Assembly (NCBI GenBank): GCA_963724495.1
Contig: CAVRUZ010000002.1
Location: 1,240,001-1,304,000, forward strand
Reading direction: 5' to 3'
Origin: CAVRUZ01 sp963724495
Lineage (GTDB): Bacteria > Actinomycetota > Actinomycetes > Propionibacteriales > DAIQRJ01
DNA length: 64,000 bases
Position numbers and translations under genes: made by a program. How positions within the stretch are numbered: the stretch's first letter is position 1; each line of letters begins with the position of its first letter. This document shows, one piece after another, positions 1-8,764 of the stretch. Below the pieces are notes generated by a model. It saw nothing but the letters and a program-made list of their open reading frames with translations. It was not told the DNA's origin and did no database searches.

Positions 1-753
1 CCCGTAGGTGATGACCGTCCGGCCGTCCGCCCGCACGCGCTCGGCCAGGGCGGCGGAGCCGGCGTCGTCCGCGCAGGCGACGAGCAGGCCGTCGGCACCC
101 ACGATCCGCCCGGCGAAGTCGGTGAAGGCCGCGTGATAGGCCGATGGGTCGTCGCCGTAGTTCTCCAGGTGGTCGGGGTCGACGTTGGTCACGACGGCTA
201 TCGACGGACTGAGATGCAGAAAGGAGCCGTCGGACTCGTCGGCCTCGACCACGAACACGTCCCCTGTGCCGGCATGGGCGTTGGTACCGAGTCCGGGTAC
301 CACGGCACCGATGAGGTAGGAGGGATCCAGACCCGCATCCACGAGGGCGGTGGCCAGCATGGCGCAGGTGCTGGTCTTGCCGTGTGCGCCGGCGACCGCG
401 ACCTGCCGCGACCCGGCCGCGAGAACCGCCGTTGCAGTCGCCCGGTGCAGGACCCGAAGACCACGCCGCCGCGCCTCCGCGATCTCGGGGACGTCCTCGG
501 AGTGAGCGGTACTGACCACGACGGTGTCGGCGTCGTCGACGTGCGCCGGATCGTGGCCGAGGTGGCAGGTGATGCCGAGGTCGCGCAGGGCCTCGATCAC
601 CGGTGACTCGCGGATGTCACTGCCGGCAACGGGAGCCCCGCGCTCGAAGGCGATCCGGGCGACCGCCGACATCGCGGAGCCGCCGATCCCGACGACGAAG
701 ATCCGCCCGAGCTCCGCAAGGCTCGGCAGCCGGTCAGGTGGCTCGACGATCAT
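1..753 (-). CDS. murC: UDP-N-acetylmuramate--L-alanine ligase MurC (C-terminus cut by window edge)
   Basis: Adds L-alanine to UDP-MurNAc, the first amino acid of the peptidoglycan stem peptide, in the cytoplasm. About 251 N-terminal residues are present. A Rossmann motif (VVGIGGSAMSAVA) lies near residue 20, the ATP-binding P-loop (GAHGKTSTCAML) near residue 125, and a DPDHLENYGDD segment follows the central domain as usual in MurC. The ATG start overlaps the murG stop by four bases (ATGA), so the two are probably translationally coupled. It is the last dcw gene visible; ftsQ and ftsZ would be expected beyond the left edge. Confidence 0.95.
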   Translation of the reverse strand, partial: MIVEPPDRLPSLAELGRIFVVGIGGSAMSAVARIAFERGAPVAGSDIRESPVIEALRDLGITCHLGHDPAHVDDADTVVVSTAHSEDVPEIAEARRRGLRVLHRATATAVLAAGSRQVAVAGAHGKTSTCAMLATALVDAGLDPSYLIGAVVPGLGTNAHAGTGDVFVVEADESDGSFLHLSPSIAVVTNVDPDHLENYGDDPSAYHAAFTDFAGRIVGADGLLVACADDAGSAALAERVRADGRTVITYG

Positions 754-1838
754 CGCCGCGCTCCCCCGGCCCGTTCTACGAGATCGGCGAGTCTGGCCGC
801 GGCGTCCGGCGGCATGAGGTCCCTGGCGACACCGGCCATCACCGTGAGCCGGTCGCGGTCACGAACAAGCGGTGAGACGGTGCCGGCCACATAGGCGGCG
901 TCGACGTCGGCGTCCTCGACGAGCAGGCAGCCACCGGCCGCCAGCAGGCCGGCGGCGTTGCGCCGCTGCTCGCCGTTGCCGATCGGCAGCGGCACGAACA
1001 CGGCCGGCAGGCCCACCGCCGCCACTTCGGCAACCGTGTTGGCGCCGGACCGGCACAGCACCAGGTCGGCGGCGGCATACCCGAGCTCCATCCGGTCGAG
1101 GAAGCCCACCACGCGGTACGGCGGCACCTGCTCCGGCGCGGAGATCGGGTTGTTCGGACCGCTGACGTGCAGCACGCCCACGCCGTCGGCGGACAGGGCC
1201 GGGGCGGCGGCCAGTACCGCCTCGTTGAGTCGCCGTGCTCCCTGCGACCCTCCGGTGACGAGCAGGGTGGGCGCATCGGGGTCCAGCCCCAGGGCTGCCC
1301 GGGCCTCTGCTCGCATCGCCGCGCGGTCGAGCGTGGCCAGGCTGCGACGGATCGGCAGCCCGGTGAATGTCGCACCAGGCAACGGGGTTCCGGCAAAACT
1401 CACCGCCACCGCATCAGCCACCAGCCGAGCGGCGAAGCGATTCGCCAAGCCAGGCAGGGCGTTCTGCTCGTGCACCACCACCGGTACGTCTTCGCGCCGC
1501 GCCGCGAGGTAGGCCGGCATCGACACGTAGCCGCCGAAGCCGACGACGACATCTGCCTGCAGGGTGCGGATGGCCGCCCGCGCCGAGGCGACCGCGCGGC
1601 GCAACCGCACCGGCAGCTTGATCAGGTCCAGGCCCGGTCGCCGCGGCATCGGCACGCGGTCGATCTCGTGCATCGACAGGCCGTTCTCGGGCAGCACGCG
1701 GGCTTCCAGGCCGGTCGCCGTGCCCAGGCAGAGGAAGGCGGTGTCGGGATCGCGGCTGCGCAGCTCTTCACAGAGCGCCAGCAACGGCGAGACATGGCCG
1801 ATGCTGCCGCCTCCGGCCATCAGGACCCGAAGACTCAC
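750..1838 (-). CDS. murG: UDP-GlcNAc:undecaprenyl-PP-MurNAc-pentapeptide GlcNAc transferase MurG
   Basis: Converts lipid I to lipid II on the inner face of the membrane. The 362-residue product begins with the glycine-rich loop GGGSIGHVSPLLAL and has the C-terminal donor-binding stretch (LVTGGSQGARRLNE, then CRSGANTVAEVAAVGLPAVFVPLP). GTG 1838 is chosen because it overlaps the ftsW stop (GTGA) and places the nucleotide-binding loop at the N-terminus as usual in the family. The open frame continues upstream only as antisense-like sequence inside ftsW. Coupled to ftsW before it and murC after it. Confidence 0.96.
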   Translation of the reverse strand: MSLRVLMAGGGSIGHVSPLLALCEELRSRDPDTAFLCLGTATGLEARVLPENGLSMHEIDRVPMPRRPGLDLIKLPVRLRRAVASARAAIRTLQADVVVGFGGYVSMPAYLAARREDVPVVVHEQNALPGLANRFAARLVADAVAVSFAGTPLPGATFTGLPIRRSLATLDRAAMRAEARAALGLDPDAPTLLVTGGSQGARRLNEAVLAAAPALSADGVGVLHVSGPNNPISAPEQVPPYRVVGFLDRMELGYAAADLVLCRSGANTVAEVAAVGLPAVFVPLPIGNGEQRRNAAGLLAAGGCLLVEDADVDAAYVAGTVSPLVRDRDRLTVMAGVARDLMPPDAAARLADLVERAGGARR

Positions 1839-3103
1839 GCCTTCGCGCCCTTCCTCCGCGGCAGCCCGAGCCGGTGGCGCAGGCTCGAGCCGGCCAGCGC
1901 CTCGGCGGCACCTGGTTCGGCCCGGGCGAAGTTGAGCAGGAGGCCGATCGCCATCAAGGTGGGCAGCATCGCCGAGCCGCCGTAGGAGATCAGCGGCAGC
2001 GGGATCCCCGCGATCGGCAGCAGGCCGGTGACCGCCCCGAAGTTCACCAGCGCCTGTGCCATCAGCCAGGCCACGATCTCCACGGCCGCGAAGGTGACGA
2101 AGGTGCTCCTCGCACGCATGGCGATGCGAATGCCGCCGTAGGCCAGCGTGAGGAAGAGGAACAGGACGACCAGTGTCCCGGCGAGGCCGAGCTCCTCGCC
2201 GATCACCGCGAGGATGAAGTCGGTGTGGGCCGCGGGCAGGGCACCCCACTTCTCCTTGCTGGCACCGATGCCCACTCCCCACCAGCCGCCGGACGCGAGC
2301 GCGAAGAAGGAGTGCGAGGCCTGCCAGCCCGTGCCGAGGGGGTCGGCCATCGGATCGGAGAAGCTGAGCACGCGGCGCATCCGGTTGGGACTCTGCGACA
2401 CGAGATAACCGATGACGCCGAGCACCAGGACGACCGCGATCATGAACCACCGCAGCGGAACGCCGACGATGAACAGCGTCACGAGCGTGATCGCGAAGAG
2501 AACCAGGGCGGTACCGAGATCGCGGCCGCCGAGCACGAGGGCCAGCAGGAGCCCGAAGACGGGAATCAAGGGGAAGACCAGGTGTCTGGGGTCGGCAAGC
2601 CGTCTGCCCTTGGCCGCAAGGACGCTGGCACTCCAGATCACCATGGCCAGCTTCGCGAACTCCGACGGCTGGATGCGCAGCGACGACGACCCGAGCTGCA
2701 CCCAGTTGCGGTTGCCGTTGACCGTCACCCCGAGATGCGGAACGAACGTCGCCGCCAGCAACACGATGGCCAGCAGCAGCCCGATGTAGGCGAGCCGGCG
2801 TAACAGCCACAGCGGCATCCGGCTTGCGGCGAAGGCCATCGGCAGCCCCACCGCCACCCAGACCGCCTGGCGCAGGAAGATCGCGTACGCCGAGTGGTTG
2901 TCCGACGTCTGCATCGACCAGACCGACGACGCCGAGAGCACCATCACCAGGCCCAGCGTGAGCAGCAGGGCAGCGGAGCCGAACACGAGGTAGTACGACG
3001 TGGCTGGCTTGTCCAGGGCCGCCCGACCGGCACGCAGCCAGCCGCCGACGGACTGCCGGGCCGAGGTGTCCCTTGGCGAGTGCGTGCTCGTCGTCACCGC
3101 CAC
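1835..3103 (-). CDS. ftsW: Division-specific lipid II polymerase FtsW (SEDS family)
   Basis: Membrane peptidoglycan glycosyltransferase that works with FtsI at the septum. The 422-residue protein has about ten hydrophobic segments. SEDS hallmarks are visible: NGNRNWVQLG, the QPSEFAKLA segment, GGRDLGTALVL, the large extracellular loop with AHTDFILAVIGEELG, and the final PLPLISYGGSAML motif. The GTG start follows GGAAGGACGG, a usable ribosome-binding site. A 48-bp gap separates it from murD, the widest gap inside the mur part of the cluster. It overlaps murG. Confidence 0.96.
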   Translation of the reverse strand: MAVTTSTHSPRDTSARQSVGGWLRAGRAALDKPATSYYLVFGSAALLLTLGLVMVLSASSVWSMQTSDNHSAYAIFLRQAVWVAVGLPMAFAASRMPLWLLRRLAYIGLLLAIVLLAATFVPHLGVTVNGNRNWVQLGSSSLRIQPSEFAKLAMVIWSASVLAAKGRRLADPRHLVFPLIPVFGLLLALVLGGRDLGTALVLFAITLVTLFIVGVPLRWFMIAVVLVLGVIGYLVSQSPNRMRRVLSFSDPMADPLGTGWQASHSFFALASGGWWGVGIGASKEKWGALPAAHTDFILAVIGEELGLAGTLVVLFLFLTLAYGGIRIAMRARSTFVTFAAVEIVAWLMAQALVNFGAVTGLLPIAGIPLPLISYGGSAMLPTLMAIGLLLNFARAEPGAAEALAGSSLRHRLGLPRRKGAKA

Positions 3104-3151
3104 CCGTCCTTCCCGGTCTTCCTCTAGTCCGTCACCACAGCCTCTGTTCCG

Positions 3152-4679
3152 TCACCGACTGGCCGGTCGCCAGCCGGGCAGTGCCCGCACCTGCTCGACG
3201 AACGCGTCACCGCGGGCACCGAACCCGGCGAACATGTCGGTCGAGGCGCAGCCCGGTGCGAGCAGCACGGTGTCTCCGGGCTGCGCGAACCGGCTCGCTG
3301 CGGCCACGACGTCGGCCATCGCTCTAGTGTCGCTGCCGGTCACGTCGACGACCGGCACCTGCGGCGCGTGTCGCGACAATGCAGCCTTGACCACGGCGCG
3401 GTCGGTTCCGAGCAGAACAACAGCCCGTAACCGGCCGGCCACTTTCTGAACCAGGTCATCGAATTCGAGCCCCTTGGCTTTACCACCGGCGATCCACACC
3501 ACGTCGGAGTAGGCCAACAGCGAGGCCTCGGCCGCATGCGGGTTGGTTGCCTTGCTGTCGTTGACGTACGCGACACCGGCGGCGGTGCCGGCGTCCTCGA
3601 TGCGGTGCCGATCGATGCTGAACGCCGAGAGCGCCGACCGGACCGCACCGGCGGAGATGCCCTGTGACCGCGTCAGAGCCGCCGCCGCGAGCGCGTCGGC
3701 CACCACGTGCGGGGCACTGGAGACGAGGTCGGAGATCGCGATCAGAGGCAACGCCGCGGTCTGTCGTTCGGCCACGAAGGCACGGTCGACCAGCAGGTCG
3801 TCGACGACTCCCAGCTGCGACACCGACGGGATCCCCAGCGTGAACCCGACCGCCCGGGCACCCTCCCGCACCTCCGCGGCCTCGACCATCGGCCGGGTGG
3901 CCGGGTCGTCCACGTTGTAGACGCACGCCGTCGCGACCCCGTCGAAGACCCGGCCCTTGTCGGCGCCGTACCCGGCGAGGTCGCCGTGGAAGTCGAGGTG
4001 GTCTGGGGCGAGGTTCAGCACCACGGCGGCGTCGGCCGCCAGTCCGGGGCTGTAGTGCAGCTGCTGCGCCGACACCTCGACGGCGAGCAGGTCCGGCGGG
4101 TGGGGATCCAGCACGACGTCCACGATCGGCTCGCCGATGTTGCCGGCCACCCGGGCGTCCAGACCGGCGGCGACGCCGATGGCCGCCACCATCTGGGTGG
4201 TGGTGGTCTTGCCGTTGGATCCCGTGACCGCGAGCCAGGTCGCGCGACGCCCCGGGTGTTCCAGCCTGCGGGCGAGGTCGATGTCGGTGAAGAGGGCAAC
4301 CCCACCCGCCAGTGCGGCCTGCACCAGCGGGTGGCGTGGCAGGAAGCCCGGCGAGATCACCACCAGCGGGCAGTCGCCGGGAACCGCCGACGTGTGTTCG
4401 GATCCGAAGGCCAAGGTGCCGCCCAGCGCCTCGATGATGCCTGCGCGTTCTGCCGCCGCACCGTCCGGCTCGGTAGTCGGCGACCACGTGCACCTGAGCC
4501 CCCAGGCCCAGCAGCCCGGTCGCCGCGGAGTAGCCGGTGACGCCGAGACCGGCCACGAGCACGTGCAGGGAGTCCCACGGGCTGGTGCGGTCGGCGGTGA
4601 GCAGCCAGCTGGGGGCTGCCGAGCCGAAGTAGCGGAGCATCGCGCCGCGCGGCTGCCAGCCGGCCAGTCCTGAACCCAT
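3152..4679 (-). CDS. murD: UDP-N-acetylmuramoyl-L-alanine--D-glutamate ligase MurD, with an apparent +1 frameshift
   Basis: Adds D-glutamate to UDP-MurNAc-L-Ala. The first about 68 codons read in one frame (HVLVAGLGVTGYSAA Rossmann motif) and the rest in another (GSNGKTTTTQMV P-loop, NDSKATNPHA, LLAPGCASTDMF). The frames join if one base is removed near 4472-4473, a GG/CC pair, giving a smooth HVVADYEPDGAAAERAG-like join. The total span is 3n+1, and 508 residues would result, near the family size. The start overlaps the mraY stop by one base. MurD is essential, so a sequencing error is more likely than a real mutation. Confidence 0.9.
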
Positions 4680-5759
4680 CAGCCGGTGATCCATTCGGCG
4701 TAGAAGATCCCCAGCGCGGCGCCGACGCACAGGCCGCAGACGATCCAGAACCTGATCACGATCGTGACCTCGCCCCACCCCTTCATCTCGAAGTGGTGAT
4801 GGATGGGGCTCATCCGGAAGATCCGTCGGCCGGTACCGGTTCGCCACTTCCAGAACTTGAAGTTGCCGACCTGGATGATCACCGAAAGCGACTCGATCAG
4901 CAGCAGCCCGCCCATCACGACCAACAGCAACTGCGTCCGGCTGAGGATCGCCAGCCCGGCGATCGCACCGCCGAGGGCCAGGGCACCGGTGTCGCCCATG
5001 ATGATTCGCGCCGGCGACGCGTTCCACCACAGGAAGCCGAAACACGCACCGGCCAGGGCAGCGGCCACCACCGCGAGGTCGTACGGATCTCGAACCTGGT
5101 AGCAGCGGCTGTCGGTGATGTTCTCGCAGGCCCGAGTGAACTGCCACAGCGTCATCACCAGGTAGGCGCCGAAGATCATCACGCAGGCTCCGGTGGCCAG
5201 CCCGTCGAGGCCGTCGGTGATGTTCACCCCGTTCGAGGCTGCCGCGATGATCAGGTAGGCCCAGATCACGAAGAGCAGCGGCGTCAGTTTCAGCGGCGTG
5301 ATGTCGCGGATGAAGCTGATGTACGGCGAGGCCGGCGTCAGGTTGTTGCGGGGATCCGGGAACTGGAGGGCCAGGACCGCGAAGACGATCGCCACCAGCG
5401 ACTGCCCAGCGAGTTTGGCCTTGCTGCGCAGGCCGAGGCTGCGTTGTTTGAAGATCTTGATGAAGTCGTCCACGAAGCCGACGAGGCCCAGACCCACCGA
5501 CAGGAACAAGCACCAGCAGGCCGGAGGCGGTGAACGGCCGCCAGAGGAGCAGGTGTGGTGCGACGTAGCCGATGACGAACGCCACGATGATCACCGTGCC
5601 GCCCATCGTGGGCGTGCCGCGCTTGGTGTGGTGCGAGGTGGGGCCGTCGTCCCGGATGATCTGGCCGTAGCCCCGACGCCGGAACAGCCTGATGGTGGCA
5701 GGGGTGATGAACAGCGAGACGAGCATCGCCACGGCCCCGGCGATCAGGATGGATCTCAT
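4679..5759 (-). CDS. mraY: Phospho-N-acetylmuramoyl-pentapeptide transferase MraY, with an apparent +1 frameshift
   Basis: Transfers phospho-MurNAc-pentapeptide to undecaprenyl phosphate, making lipid I in the membrane. The N-terminus (RDDGPTSHHTKRGTPTMGG) is read from ATG 5759, which overlaps the murF stop as ATGA. After codon about 83 the frame changes and continues with GLVGFVDDFIKI, NGVNITDGLDGLA, MGDTGALALGG and the HHHFE motif. Dropping one T of the TT at 5508-5509 gives a continuous LLVLFLSVGLG helix. The span is 3n+1 and the restored length is 359 residues, normal for MraY. Probably a homopolymer error. Confidence 0.92.
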
Positions 5760-7216
5760 CCGGCGCTGTCCCTCCTCTCGCCTGCCACGTCGTCTCCCAG
5801 CCACCGCAGTCCGGCGTCCCGGGAGGATTTCACCAGCACGGCGTCACCCGCCCTGAGCACCTCGCCGAGCAGGGCCGCGGCGGCCCCCGCATCCGCAACG
5901 CGGACGACCACCGTTCCAGGCAAGTCTCCCGCATCGCCCGCCAGGTCCGTCTCCGCAGCGGCCGTGGCCCCCGCGACCATCGCGCCGTCAGCGATCTCGG
6001 CCGCCCCCTGGCCGACGACCACGATCACCGTGCAGGCTTGTTCGACGGCCACGCGGCCGACCTCGCGATGAGCGGCGCCGGACTCGTCCCCGAGCTCGAG
6101 CATCTCGCCCAGAACGGCGATCCGCCGGCGGCCCGCGCCGATGTGGGCGTGAGCGACCAGGGCCGCGCGCATGGAGTCCGGGTTGGCGTTGTAGGCGTCG
6201 TTGATGACCGTGACGCCGTCCGGTCGTTCGGTGATCTGCATCCGCCAGCGCGCCTTCGGCGTGGCGCCGGTGAGCGCGGCGGCGATGCGGTCGACGTCGA
6301 GTCCGAGCGCGATCCCGACCGTCGCGGCGGCCAGAGCGTTCGACACCATGTGCTCGCCGGCGAACGCCAGCGTGACCGCCGACTGCTGACCGTTCGCAGC
6401 CAGGCCGAACCGCGCCCGGCCGGCCGGGTCCAGCTGTACGTCGACGGCACGGACGTCGGCATCGGCGCTGTGACCGAAGGTCATCACCCGGGCCGTCGTA
6501 CGGCTCGCCATGGCGGCCACGGTGGCGTCGTCGGCGTTGAGAACGGCGACGCCGTCCGGAGGCAGCGCCTCCACCAACTCGCCCTTCGCGGCCGCGATCG
6601 CCTCGACGCCGCCGAACTCGCCGACATGGGCGCGGCCGACGTTCAGCACCACGCCGATCGTGGGGTGCACGAGGTCGCACAGGTAGCGGATGTGCCCGAT
6701 GCCCTTGGCGCCCATCTCCACCACCACGTACCGCGTGGTCTCGCTGACGAGGAACGCGGTCTGCGGCACGCCGACCTCGTTGTTCAGCGAGCCGCTGGGT
6801 ACGACCGTGTCTCCCGCGGTCGCCAGGACCTGGCCCAGGATGTCCTTGGTGCTGGTCTTGCCGGACGAACCGGTGATGCCGACCACCGTCGGGTGCCACT
6901 GGCCGAGCCACAGCGATGCCAGCTTGCCCGCTGCCGCCACCGTGTCGTCGACCTCGATGAGCGGACCATCAGCGGTCGTGACGGCCCCCGACCGCACAAC
7001 CGCAGCGGCAGCGCCGGCCGACAGTGCCGCATCCACGAAGTCGTGGCCGTCGAAGGTTTCCCCTTGCAGTGCTATGAAAACGTCCCCGGGCTCGACGATT
7101 CTGTTGTCCGTGCGGAAGACACCACTCATCGCGATGTCAGCCGTGCCGCCGACCAGGACCCCGCCGGTCGCTTCGGCCAGGTCGGCGAGGGTGAGCCGTG
7201 CCGTGCCGGCGGTCAC
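5756..7216 (-). CDS. murF: UDP-N-acetylmuramoyl-tripeptide--D-alanyl-D-alanine ligase MurF
   Basis: Adds D-Ala-D-Ala to the tripeptide precursor. The 486-residue product has the N-terminal Mur domain (DVFIALQGETFDGHDFV), the P-loop GSSGKTSTKDIL, the central NVGRAHVGEFGG segment and the C-terminal INDAYNANPDSM motif typical of MurF. GTG 7216 is preferred to the earlier in-frame start at 7252 because it overlaps the murE stop (GTGA), the pattern used throughout this cluster. Translationally coupled to mraY downstream. Confidence 0.95.
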   Translation of the reverse strand: MTAGTARLTLADLAEATGGVLVGGTADIAMSGVFRTDNRIVEPGDVFIALQGETFDGHDFVDAALSAGAAAAVVRSGAVTTADGPLIEVDDTVAAAGKLASLWLGQWHPTVVGITGSSGKTSTKDILGQVLATAGDTVVPSGSLNNEVGVPQTAFLVSETTRYVVVEMGAKGIGHIRYLCDLVHPTIGVVLNVGRAHVGEFGGVEAIAAAKGELVEALPPDGVAVLNADDATVAAMASRTTARVMTFGHSADADVRAVDVQLDPAGRARFGLAANGQQSAVTLAFAGEHMVSNALAAATVGIALGLDVDRIAAALTGATPKARWRMQITERPDGVTVINDAYNANPDSMRAALVAHAHIGAGRRRIAVLGEMLELGDESGAAHREVGRVAVEQACTVIVVVGQGAAEIADGAMVAGATAAAETDLAGDAGDLPGTVVVRVADAGAAAALLGEVLRAGDAVLVKSSRDAGLRWLGDDVAGERRDSAG

Positions 7217-8754
7217 GCTCCTGCCTCGCCGGGTTGCTGGCCGCGCGACCACTCTTCGATGCAGTCGCTGTCGGAGAACGGGAGGACGACGCCCGCGACC
7301 TCCTGGCCGGTCTCGTGCCCCTTGCCGAGCACCGCCACGACATCACCGCTCCTGGCTCGGTCCAGTGCTGTCCGAATCGCGACAGCCCGGTCCGCCACCT
7401 CCACGACCTCGGCGTGTGCCGCGGCTCGAGCGCCCGCCAACGCCGCGGCGCGGATCGTGGCCGGTTCCTCGGTCCGTGGGTTGTCGTCGGTGATCACGAC
7501 GATGTCGGCGCCGGCCCCGAGGGCACGACCCATCGGCTCGCGCTTCTCCGGATCGCGGTCGCCGCCACAGCCGGCAACCGCGATCACGCGTCCCGACCCG
7601 GTAGGCAGGCCGGCCCGCAGCGCCGCGAGTTCGGCGGTGATCGCCGCCGGCGTGTGGGCGAAGTCCACGACGGCGACGACGCCGCCGGGAAGCTCGTGTC
7701 GCTCCATGTGCCCCGGGACCCGGAGCGTGCTGAAGCCGTCGATCGCGGAGACGACATCCACTCCGGCGACATGAACGGCGAGGACGGCCGCCGCGGCGTT
7801 GGCGAGGTTGAAGTCGCCCGGCACGGGCAGCGTGAACGCCAGACCGTCGGGCGGGAGGCCAGGACCGACGAGCCGCGCGGACGACGACACCGAGCCGATC
7901 TCCACGTCGGCCAGGACGTAGTCGGCGTCCGATCCGCCGATCCCGGTATCGAGGGTCACGACGTCGATCGTCGCCTGCTCGGCCAGGCGTCGCCCGGCTG
8001 CATCAGTGATGTCGACGACTGCTCGGGCGGCCCGCTCCGGCGTGAACAACGACGCCTTGGCGGCGAAGTAGCTCTCCATGCTGCCGTGCAGGTCCAGGTG
8101 GTCCTGGCTGAAGTTGAGGAACACCGCCACGTCGAAGCCGATGCCGTCGACCCGGTTCAGCGCCAGGGCGTGACTCGACACCTCCATCACGCACGCGTCG
8201 TCACCGGCCGCCACCATCCGGGCCATCAGCCGGGCCAGGTCGGTCGCTTCGGGCGTGCTGCGGGCCGATGCCTCGTCGACGCCCCCGATCCGGGTCAGCA
8301 CCGTGCCGACGAGACCACTGCGGTGACCCGCCGCCGACAACAACGCGGCGACCATGAAGGCGGTCGTGGTCTTGCCGTTGGTGCCGGTGATCCCGATCGT
8401 GCGCAGCCGCTTCGCCGGCTCGCCCAGCACGAACTGCGCCAGCGGGCCCGCGACCCGGGCCGGGTCGGCAGTCACCAGCGTCACGAGGCCGGCCGCCAGG
8501 CAGCGCTCCGCTCCCGCGGCGTCCGTGACCGCGGCGACTGCGCCGGCCGATTGAGCAGCGGACGCGTGGGCGGCGCCGTGGGTGGCCTGCCCCGGGCGGG
8601 CCAGGTACAGGTCTCCGGGCTCGACGACCCTGCTGTCCTGGGCGATACCAGTAACGACGACGGCGGCGTCGACATCTGCGGGCGAGGTGATCCCCAGGAG
8701 CCGGGCGATGTCACCGACGGTTGCGGCGCTGGTCGGTCCGTCCGGAGTGGTCAC
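7213..8754 (-). CDS. murE: UDP-MurNAc-L-Ala-D-Glu--diaminopimelate ligase MurE
   Basis: Adds the third stem-peptide residue. The 513-residue protein has the P-loop GTNGKTTTAFMV, an HLDLHGSMESYFAAK segment with the carbamylated-lysine region, and DDNPRTE near the C-terminus. In this family DNPR is the recognition motif for diaminopimelate rather than lysine, so the wall is predicted to be DAP-type; whether meso- or LL-DAP cannot be told from the motif. The C-terminal GKGHE motif is intact. It overlaps murF and follows ftsI by 10 bp. Confidence 0.96.
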   Translation of the reverse strand: MTTPDGPTSAATVGDIARLLGITSPADVDAAVVVTGIAQDSRVVEPGDLYLARPGQATHGAAHASAAQSAGAVAAVTDAAGAERCLAAGLVTLVTADPARVAGPLAQFVLGEPAKRLRTIGITGTNGKTTTAFMVAALLSAAGHRSGLVGTVLTRIGGVDEASARSTPEATDLARLMARMVAAGDDACVMEVSSHALALNRVDGIGFDVAVFLNFSQDHLDLHGSMESYFAAKASLFTPERAARAVVDITDAAGRRLAEQATIDVVTLDTGIGGSDADYVLADVEIGSVSSSARLVGPGLPPDGLAFTLPVPGDFNLANAAAAVLAVHVAGVDVVSAIDGFSTLRVPGHMERHELPGGVVAVVDFAHTPAAITAELAALRAGLPTGSGRVIAVAGCGGDRDPEKREPMGRALGAGADIVVITDDNPRTEEPATIRAAALAGARAAAHAEVVEVADRAVAIRTALDRARSGDVVAVLGKGHETGQEVAGVVLPFSDSDCIEEWSRGQQPGEAGA

Positions 8755-8764
8755 GACCCCGATC

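Noticed and set aside
1838..2810. Upstream extension of the murG frame to 2810
   Set aside because: It lies inside ftsW in another frame and is low-complexity Arg/Pro sequence. The GTG at 1838 overlapping the ftsW stop is the natural start.
5508..5509. Programmed frameshifting as an explanation for mraY and murD
   Set aside because: No slippery heptamer, stop-codon trigger or downstream structure was noticed, and the same kind of lesion recurs in unrelated genes. Sequencing error is simpler.
3480..5804. One 774-codon frame across mraY and murD
   Set aside because: A by-product of the two frameshifts. Only its first part (mraY N-terminus) and a later part (murD N-terminus) are real; the rest is shadow.
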